Shown here piece after piece: positions 56,586-64,000 of a stretch of 64,000 bases of DNA. The position numbers and the translations under genes were made by a program. The notes below the pieces were generated by a model. It did no database searches and was not told where the DNA came from. It saw only the letters and a list, made by a program, of their open reading frames with translations. Every line of letters begins with the position of its first letter. Position 1 is the first letter of the stretch. Source of the stretch: an uncultured Pelagibacteraceae bacterium (lineage in GTDB: Bacteria; Pseudomonadota; Alphaproteobacteria; Pelagibacterales; Pelagibacteraceae); assembly GCA_902551455.1 (NCBI GenBank), contig CACDDC010000003.1, positions 1-64,000 of the forward strand, given 5' to 3'.

Positions 56586-58785
56586 ATTTTTTTATTTTCT
56601 CCAGTGTTCTAGTTATAAATCTCGGTGTTAATGTTTTTATTGGATTAACTGTAGTTTTTAAATTTTTCGGAGGGCCTTTAATTTTAAAACTTACTCCAAA
56701 AACTCCTTCTCCTTTTTTCTTTCCAACCAAAATTTTACCAATGACTTTAATTTTTCCTATAAATTTATTTATAGTCGTTGCGGGTACTAATGTACCCCTT
56801 AAACTGATTAATTCATTTGACTGGATGTAGCCTTCCATTAGAATTGAAATTGATGGACCTATAGAATAAATTTCATCAATAGTAATTAATTTATCTTTAG
56901 TTGAATAATTCATTTCAAATTCATCAAATCTTATACCTTCTCCAGTAAGCAAGTCAGCTATACCCTGTAAAGAAGCAAGGGTTAATAGTTTTGCTAAAAT
57001 TGGAACTTTTTTAACTTTAAAATCATATATTTTGATTTGTGAAACAGTTTTATTTGTATTTTGTGTAGAAGAATAATCTAAAACACCATCTTCAAAACCT
57101 TTGATAAATTTAAAATTTCTTACAAAAGGTAAAGCTCTATCTGAATATAAAGTTGTAACTTTTTCATTACTTTGTAGAGATTTTATTGTTAAAAAAAATT
57201 TATCATTTTTAGAAAAAATAGAATTTAAATTTAAGTCTACAATATTATTTTTTTTTAATTTAAGATTTCCATTTAAATTTAGAGCAATAGTATCTTTATC
57301 TAGATAAACTTTTTTTAAATCTATACTAATTTTAGAATTTATTTCTTTGAATATATCAAAAAAGTTTGTTTGTTTTTCAGTATCTGTAATATTTTCTATT
57401 AATTTAATACTATCGTAACTTTTTCCAGATATAAAATAATTTGGTTTATCATATATGATATTAAATTGATTAATAATATTATTGTTAGTCAAATAATTAA
57501 AAGTTGCTTTTTTAAAATTTAATATTTTATTTTTTGGATTTAATTTAAGTTCATTTATTGAGAAATTGTTATTGCTTTCAGAATAAATTATTTTTTTTAA
57601 AATTAAATTTTTATTTTTTTCGTATTTTCCTACTATATTTAAATTAGATTTAATTTGAGTATCTTTTAAATAACTTATTTCATTTAGAATTAATTTATTT
57701 TGATTAATATCGACATTTACATCAAAATTATAAATACCTTTTGTGCTTTTTATATCAAATTTTATCTGATCTTCATTGTTATTTATTTTATAAATAGTGT
57801 CACCAGATATTTTAAGATTTTTTTTATTGTAAATAATATTTAAATTAATTTTTTTTAAATTAATTTTATCTTTATAATCTGGTAGATAATTTTTTAAAAT
57901 TTTTACATCTCCAACATAATCTATATCGTAAATACTTAATACAGAATTAACTTCTAAATTTTTTATTTTAAATTTTTTATTTAATTTAAATGAAAATTTG
58001 CTTGAATTTTCGAATTCTGAATTGTTGATTTTAAAAAAATTAATTTCATTTAAATTGAATAGTTTTAGCAATTTTAAATTAAAATTTGTTTTATTATTAT
58101 TTATACTGCCTTGGAAAAAATAATCTGAATTAATTTTTTTTATTTCAATTAAATCTGAATTAAATTTAGTATTTTCTAAATTTAAATTAATATTTTTAAT
58201 TTCTAAATCATTTTTTATATATTTAAAATCAAGTTTAATCTGATCATATGAATAATTATTTAAATATTTTATTTTTCCATCATCAATATTGCCTTTGATA
58301 ACATAGTTTGATTTTATTTTACCTTTTGCATTGAATTCTAGTTGTATTGTTGCTTCTATATTACCTTGTTTTATAAATTGAGATAAAATTAAATATGTAG
58401 GTGAATTATCAATTTGTCTTGTAATATATATTATATCTTTGATTTTATTTTTTTTTGTTTTAATAAATAAGTTTTTTATTCCAAAATCATTTATTAAATA
58501 AGATTTAATAGAAATGTTAGAACTTATACTCTCAATATTTACTATCTTATCATCAAAGTATAATGTTGGATTTTTCGTTTGAATCTTTATTGACAAATTA
58601 ATTATATCTAAAAGTAATTTTACTTTATTTAAATCAACACTAATTCGACTATCATATGATTTTATTTGATTTTTAATTGTTGAATTAAATTTGTTAGTTT
58701 CTAATCCTATAAAATTTAAATAACCTATAAAACTAATTAATAAAAATATTAAAAATAAAAAAAATAATAAAAATCTTTTAATCAT
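56575..58785 (-). CDS. AsmA-like/DUF3971 large envelope protein
   Basis: N-terminal TM; long beta-rich Lys/Asn-rich region; AsmA-like C-terminus. Confidence 0.7.
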   Translation of the reverse strand: MIKRFLLFFLFLIFLLISFIGYLNFIGLETNKFNSTIKNQIKSYDSRISVDLNKVKLLLDIINLSIKIQTKNPTLYFDDKIVNIESISSNISIKSYLINDFGIKNLFIKTKKNKIKDIIYITRQIDNSPTYLILSQFIKQGNIEATIQLEFNAKGKIKSNYVIKGNIDDGKIKYLNNYSYDQIKLDFKYIKNDLEIKNINLNLENTKFNSDLIEIKKINSDYFFQGSINNNKTNFNLKLLKLFNLNEINFFKINNSEFENSSKFSFKLNKKFKIKNLEVNSVLSIYDIDYVGDVKILKNYLPDYKDKINLKKINLNIIYNKKNLKISGDTIYKINNNEDQIKFDIKSTKGIYNFDVNVDINQNKLILNEISYLKDTQIKSNLNIVGKYEKNKNLILKKIIYSESNNNFSINELKLNPKNKILNFKKATFNYLTNNNIINQFNIIYDKPNYFISGKSYDSIKLIENITDTEKQTNFFDIFKEINSKISIDLKKVYLDKDTIALNLNGNLKLKKNNIVDLNLNSIFSKNDKFFLTIKSLQSNEKVTTLYSDRALPFVRNFKFIKGFEDGVLDYSSTQNTNKTVSQIKIYDFKVKKVPILAKLLTLASLQGIADLLTGEGIRFDEFEMNYSTKDKLITIDEIYSIGPSISILMEGYIQSNELISLRGTLVPATTINKFIGKIKVIGKILVGKKKGEGVFGVSFKIKGPPKNLKTTVNPIKTLTPRFITRTLEKIKKSNQ

Positions 58786-59876
58786 TAATTTTGTATAAAG
58801 AGCTTTCTAAAAATTCATCTATTTGTCCATTTAATACTTTATCAGGACTTGTGTTTTCAACATTAGTTCTATTATCTTTTACCAATCTGTAGGGATGTAA
58901 AACATAAGATCTTATCTGATGTCCCCAGCCAATATCTGTTTTACTATTTTCTAAATTTTTAGACACCTCTTCCTTCTTTTTTAATTCATGTTCATAAAGT
59001 CTTGCTTTAAGCATGTTCATGCAAGTTTCTTTATTTTTGTGTTGAGATCTTTCGTTTTGACATTGAACTACTATTTTTGTTGGAATATGTGTTATTCTAA
59101 CTGCGCTATCAGTTGTATTTACATGCTGTCCGCCTGCACCACTAGATCTGTATGTATCTATTCTTAAATCTTTATCCAAAATCTCTATATTTATATTTTC
59201 ATCAACTACTGGATAGACCCAAACACTGGCAAAACTTGTATGTCTTCTTGCGCCTGAATCAAATGGAGAAATTCTAACTAATCTATGTATTCCAGACTCA
59301 GATTTTAAATACCCAAATACATATTCTCCTACAATTTTAATTATTGATGATTTGATACCAGCCTCATCTCCTTTGTGTTCACTTATCATATGAGTTGTAA
59401 AATTTCTGTTGGAAGACCATTTCATATACATCCTCCTAAGCATTTCTGCCCAATCCTGGCTTTCTGTACCACCGGCACCAGCGTGAATTTCAAGATAAGC
59501 GTTTAAACTATCTGTTTCATTAGACAAAAAACATTTTATTTCGTTTTTTTTAACAATATTTAATAATTTCTTTAAATTATTAAAAGAGTCATTAATTATT
59601 GTTTTATTGTTTTCTTCAACTGCTAGCTCATATAAATCAATAAGTTCACTGCACTCTTTCATTGACGAACTATAAGTATTCACTATATCTTCAAATAATT
59701 TTTTATCTTTGAGAGTTTGTTCTGCTTGATTTTTTTTTTTCCAAAAATTTTGGTCTACAATTTTTAAATTAATTTCATCTAATTTTGAATAAATATTATT
59801 TTGTTCAAAGATACTCCTTGATTCTATTATTTATTTTTTCAATTTCAATTTTGTATGATGTTATGTCTTGTTCCAT
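58778..59876 (-). CDS. prfB: Peptide chain release factor 2, expressed via +1 frameshift
   Basis: AGAGGTESQDWAEML; SSGAGGQHVNTTDSAVRITH; upstream MEQDITSYKIEIEKINNRIKEYL-UGA frame. Confidence 0.95.
59805..59819 (-). promoter_or_regulatory. prfB programmed +1 frameshift site
   Basis: AAGGAG TAT CTT TGA on minus strand. Confidence 0.95.
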
Positions 59877-62218
59877 TAATAAAATTTTAAAATATTATTT
59901 TTATTTATTTTTAAATATAAATCATCTTTAACCTCTAAATTATTATTTTCAATTTTATTTTTTTTAAAAACTTCTATTATGGTTTTTTTTGAGGCAAAAT
60001 TAGCTTTTTTTCCAGTCAATGGGTCTACAACCATCATTTTAATATTTTTTGCAACTTTAAATGGTCTTGCGTCAGTCTTTTCAACTGCATTTTTAATAAA
60101 TGATTTGAATATTGGTAAAGCGGTTTTTCCACCAGTTTCGAATTTTCCAAGAGTTTTTGGTTCATCAAAACCAATATAAACGCCAACAACTAGATTTGAG
60201 GTAAATCCTACAAACCATGCATCAGTATTTTTATTTGTTGTTCCAGTTTTTCCAGCTAAATCTAAATTTAAATCTCTAAGTTTTTTTCCAGTTCCTCTTT
60301 TCACAACTCCTTCTAACATTGAGGTAATTTGATATGCTGTCTCAGGTGAAAAAATTTGTGGAAAATTATCTTTAATTTTTGGATATTCATTTCCTAAAAA
60401 AGAAATTTCGCTACATTTAATACATTTTCTTTTCTCAGAATTAAAAATAGTGTTACCTGCGCTATCTTGAATTCTATCAACAAAAATTGGCTTAACTAAT
60501 TTCCCTCCATTAATAAACGAGCAGTATGCGCTTGTAAGTTTTAGCAATGTAGTTTCGGCCGAACCAAGAGATATTGACATAAGTTCATCTGGATTATCAT
60601 ATATATTTAATTGTTTTGAAAATTCTGTAATTTTTTTAATTCCTAGGTCCTGTGCTATTCTTACAGTCATAAGATTTCTAGATTTTTCTATACCTGTTCT
60701 CAAAGTTGATGGACCGTAAAATTTTTTTCCATAGTTTTCAGGCTTCCAAAGTTTTAGGTCTTCTCCCTGATCTAAAACAATTGGAGCATCCAAAATTAAT
60801 GATGAAGGTGTAAAATTATTTTCTAATGCTAGTGCATAAATGAATGGTTTAAATGCTGAACCAGGTTGTCTTAATGCTTGTGATGCTCTATTAAATTCAC
60901 TTTTTTTAAAACTAAATCCTCCAGACATTGCCAATACTCTACCGGTATATGGATCCATGACGATTATACCTCCATTTGCTTCGGGTAATTGTTCTAATGT
61001 AAATGATTTATCTTTAATTTTTTTTACATATATAATGTCCCCTATTTTAAATATTACCTCTGGATTTTTCTTAATCCACTCTAGATCATTAAATTCTATT
61101 TTTCCTGAGTCTTGTTGATCCGTTTCTATTTCAATTGAAAAATCATTTATTTTTTTAACTATTGCTAAGTCCCAACCAATAGATTTCTCCAATTTATATT
61201 TTTTTGTTTCCTTAATCCAATCAGATAAATTTTTTGTATTAGCTATTGGCCCTCTCCAACCTTTTCTTTGATCATAATTAATCAAACCTTTTCTTAAAGA
61301 TTGGGTAGCAATCGATTGTAGATTTAAATTTAAAGGTGATTTTATATTAAAACCTTGTTTATAAACTTTATCAAAACCATAAATATCTACTATAAATTTT
61401 CTTACATCTTCAACATAATATCTAGAGTCTTCTAAGTAAATTTTTTTTCTTTTATTAAGTTTTATTTCAGTATTAATTAATTTTTTATACAAATTTTCAT
61501 CTATATAAGAATTTTCAAAAAGATTTTGTATTACTAAATTTCTTCTATATTTTGCTAATTGAATGTTTTTATAAGGATTATATCTACTAGGAGCTTTTGG
61601 AAGTGCGGCTAATAATGCAGCTTCTTCAAAATTTAGCTTGCTAATTGGTTTGTCAAAGTAAGCTAAGCTTGCTGATGCAATGCCGTATGCTCCTTCACCT
61701 AAATAAATTTGATTAAGATATAATTCTAGAATTCTTTCTTTTGATAATGCTCTTTCAATTCTGAAAGCTAGAATAGCCTCTTTTATTTTCCTATTTACAC
61801 TTATTTCATTGCTTAGTAAAAAATTCTTAGCTACTTGTTGTGTAATAGTAGATGCTCCTTCTAATCTTTTTGCATTTATTATATTTGAAATATTTTTTAT
61901 TACCGCACGAATAATTCCTTTTGCATCTACTCCTGGGTGAGAGAAAAAATTTTTATCTTCCGCAGATAAAAACGAATAAACTACCTTTTGAGGAATAGAA
62001 TTGTATGGAACAAATATTCTCTTCTCAGATGAAAAATCGCTAACTAATTCTCCTACTCCAGAATACAACTTGCTTGATACTGGTGGTTTATAACTTTTCA
62101 AGAACTTGTAGTCAGGCAATGTATTTGAATAAGTCCAAAGTACAGCAATAATTGATATAAATAATATTAAAAATACTGATGTAATCAAAATTAGTATTTT
62201 TTTTAATAACATGCTCAT
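59876..62218 (-). CDS. mrcA: Penicillin-binding protein 1A
   Basis: EDKNFFSHPGVD; GASTITQQVAKNF; RQPGSAFKPF; GKTGTTN. Confidence 0.94.
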   Translation of the reverse strand: MSMLLKKILILITSVFLILFISIIAVLWTYSNTLPDYKFLKSYKPPVSSKLYSGVGELVSDFSSEKRIFVPYNSIPQKVVYSFLSAEDKNFFSHPGVDAKGIIRAVIKNISNIINAKRLEGASTITQQVAKNFLLSNEISVNRKIKEAILAFRIERALSKERILELYLNQIYLGEGAYGIASASLAYFDKPISKLNFEEAALLAALPKAPSRYNPYKNIQLAKYRRNLVIQNLFENSYIDENLYKKLINTEIKLNKRKKIYLEDSRYYVEDVRKFIVDIYGFDKVYKQGFNIKSPLNLNLQSIATQSLRKGLINYDQRKGWRGPIANTKNLSDWIKETKKYKLEKSIGWDLAIVKKINDFSIEIETDQQDSGKIEFNDLEWIKKNPEVIFKIGDIIYVKKIKDKSFTLEQLPEANGGIIVMDPYTGRVLAMSGGFSFKKSEFNRASQALRQPGSAFKPFIYALALENNFTPSSLILDAPIVLDQGEDLKLWKPENYGKKFYGPSTLRTGIEKSRNLMTVRIAQDLGIKKITEFSKQLNIYDNPDELMSISLGSAETTLLKLTSAYCSFINGGKLVKPIFVDRIQDSAGNTIFNSEKRKCIKCSEISFLGNEYPKIKDNFPQIFSPETAYQITSMLEGVVKRGTGKKLRDLNLDLAGKTGTTNKNTDAWFVGFTSNLVVGVYIGFDEPKTLGKFETGGKTALPIFKSFIKNAVEKTDARPFKVAKNIKMMVVDPLTGKKANFASKKTIIEVFKKNKIENNNLEVKDDLYLKINKNNILKFY

Positions 62219-62301
62219 TTTAGTTTTATTTAGCTAACGAATTTGTTAATGTTATGGCACAGAATTTATAAATTAAAAATGAAATATATTAATCAAACAT
62301 T

Positions 62302-64000
62302 ATGGCAAAGAATTTGTACATTGATGCATCGCATCCAAGTGAGACAAGAGTTGTACTTAAATCCAATGAAAATATTGAGGATTACGAATACGAAAGTATA
62401 AATAACACTCTAATTAAGAACAATATTTATTTAGGAAAAGTAAGTAGGATTGAACCTTCTTTGCAGGCTGCTTTTGTAGATTTTGGAAGAGAACGTCATG
62501 GATTTCTGCCATTTAATGATATTCAATCTGACTATTACCAATTACCTACAAGTGATTTACAAAAAATAAAAGAGGAGGAAGAGAAGGCTAGAGAGGAGCT
62601 TATTAAAGAAAGTGAAAAGAGTGAAGAAAATATAATTAATGAAAACGAAACAGAAATTAATAATCAAGATCCAATTAATAAAACTCAAATAGAAAATAGT
62701 TCAGAAAATAAAACAAACAATTTTAAATTTAAATCTAGAAGATATAAAATCCAAGAGGTTATAAAACCAAACCAAGTAATTCTTGTTCAAGTTATAAAAG
62801 ATGAGAGAGGTATGAAAGGTGCTGCTTTAACCACTTTCATTTCAATTGCTGGAAAATATATCGTTTTAATGCCCAATACTCCTAAAGGAGGAGGCATCTC
62901 TAGAAAAATATTTAATCCTACAGAAAGAAAAAAAATTAGAGTCATTTTAAATGAAATTGAAATTCCTAGAGAGATGGGAATTATTGTTAGAACAGCTGGT
63001 TCAAATAAAACAAAAAATGAAATTGAAAATGATTTAAATAATTTAATTAAAGGTTGGGATAGTATTAAAGAAAAAGCAATGAATTCCATGGCTCCTTCGA
63101 TAGTTCATAAAGAAAGTGACGTCATTAAAAGAGCAATAAGAGATATGTATGATGATGATACTCAAAATATTGTTATTGAAGGAAGTGATGCTTACCAAAG
63201 AACTAAAAACTATATGAAGATATTAATGCCCAATCATACAAAAAAAATTAAGAAATATAGAGATAAAATACCTCTTTTTGTTAAAGAAAAAATTGAGACT
63301 AAACTTTATGAAATTTTTGAAACAGAGGTAAAATTATCTTCTGGTGGATATTTGGTAATTAATCCTACAGAAGCCCTTGTTTCTATTGATGTAAATTCTG
63401 GTAAATCTATTAAACAAAAAAATGTTGAAAGTACAGCTGTAGATACAAATTTAGAAGCAGCAGAGGAAATTGCAAGACAAATTAAACTTCGCGACTTGTC
63501 AGGATTAATAATAATAGATTTTATAGATATGTTGATCTATGGAAATAGAAGGCAAGTTGAAAGAAGATTAAAAGATAGATGTAGATCTGACAGAGCTAGA
63601 ATACAAATTGGTAGAATTAGTAATTTTGGTCTTTTGGAAATGTCAAGACAAAGACTAAGGGAAAGTAATGTAAAATGGAAAATCAATTTATCAAATGAGT
63701 CTTTCGCTCTCAAAATACTAAAATTTGTTGAACTTAAGTCGATTCAAAACAAATCTAAAGTTGTTAAAATATATCTTAATGAAAAAATTGCTAATTTTAT
63801 AGAAGAAAACTACTTGAAAGACATAAATTATTTTAAAAAAAAAAATAAAATAAATATCAATTTAGAAAATGATAAATCATTGAGTTTTTCTGATTATAAA
63901 ATTCAATTTTTAACTAAAACAAATAAAATTATTGATACCGTGGAGGAGGTTTCTGTTCTTAAAAAAACAGAGAGTACATTAAATCAAAAAGAAAAAATAA
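62302..64000 (+). CDS. rne: Ribonuclease E/G, 3' end outside window
   Basis: Manual translation MAKNLYIDASHPSETRVVLKSN...; GLIIIDFIDM-like DLSGLIIIDFIDM; RISNFGLLEMSRQRLR. Confidence 0.93.
   Translation, partial: MAKNLYIDASHPSETRVVLKSNENIEDYEYESINNTLIKNNIYLGKVSRIEPSLQAAFVDFGRERHGFLPFNDIQSDYYQLPTSDLQKIKEEEEKAREELIKESEKSEENIINENETEINNQDPINKTQIENSSENKTNNFKFKSRRYKIQEVIKPNQVILVQVIKDERGMKGAALTTFISIAGKYIVLMPNTPKGGGISRKIFNPTERKKIRVILNEIEIPREMGIIVRTAGSNKTKNEIENDLNNLIKGWDSIKEKAMNSMAPSIVHKESDVIKRAIRDMYDDDTQNIVIEGSDAYQRTKNYMKILMPNHTKKIKKYRDKIPLFVKEKIETKLYEIFETEVKLSSGGYLVINPTEALVSIDVNSGKSIKQKNVESTAVDTNLEAAEEIARQIKLRDLSGLIIIDFIDMLIYGNRRQVERRLKDRCRSDRARIQIGRISNFGLLEMSRQRLRESNVKWKINLSNESFALKILKFVELKSIQNKSKVVKIYLNEKIANFIEENYLKDINYFKKKNKININLENDKSLSFSDYKIQFLTKTNKIIDTVEEVSVLKKTESTLNQKEKI

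Noticed and set aside
62787-63089. 100-aa minus-strand ORF
   Set aside because: Antisense to rne, whose plus-strand frame is clear.
1-64000. CRISPR arrays, tRNA/rRNA genes, transposases, phage genes
   Set aside because: No regularly spaced repeats, tRNA-like T-loop sequences, or integrase/transposase motifs were recognised; most intergenic gaps are too short.

Overview
AT-rich, gene-dense alphaproteobacterial chromosome segment. Very short intergenic regions and frequent stop-codon overlaps suggest a streamlined marine lineage (SAR11/Pelagibacterales-like), though taxonomy is only inferred. Contents in order: small membrane and SMR-like transporters; a photolyase-like gene with DCC/DUF393 and an unlisted 42-aa DUF2256 ORF; a peptide-type ABC transporter operon; a 2OG-oxygenase plus HD-oxygenase pair resembling phosphonate-cleaving pairs; an inositol-type catabolic and ABC import island; a molybdenum island (SorAB, MoaA/C/D/E/B, MocA-like, XdhC-like, form-II CoxSLMG); glnA; a complete SUF operon under IscR; tyrS, prfB, mrcA and rne. 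No tRNA, rRNA, CRISPR, transposon or phage gene was recognised. Main leads: (1) the TauD/GBBH-like plus HD-domain oxygenase pair with all six HD metal ligands but a changed gating region; (2) a PhyH oxygenase translationally coupled to sulfite dehydrogenase; (3) a photolyase-like protein missing most FeS-cluster cysteines; (4) tandem SMR proteins with no acidic residue in TM1; (5) three single-base homopolymer frameshifts (coxM, coxS, glnA); (6) a 25-bp site matching the IscR type-1 consensus upstream of iscR-suf; (7) a textbook prfB +1 recoding site. All family assignments come from reading the sequence; no database search was run.
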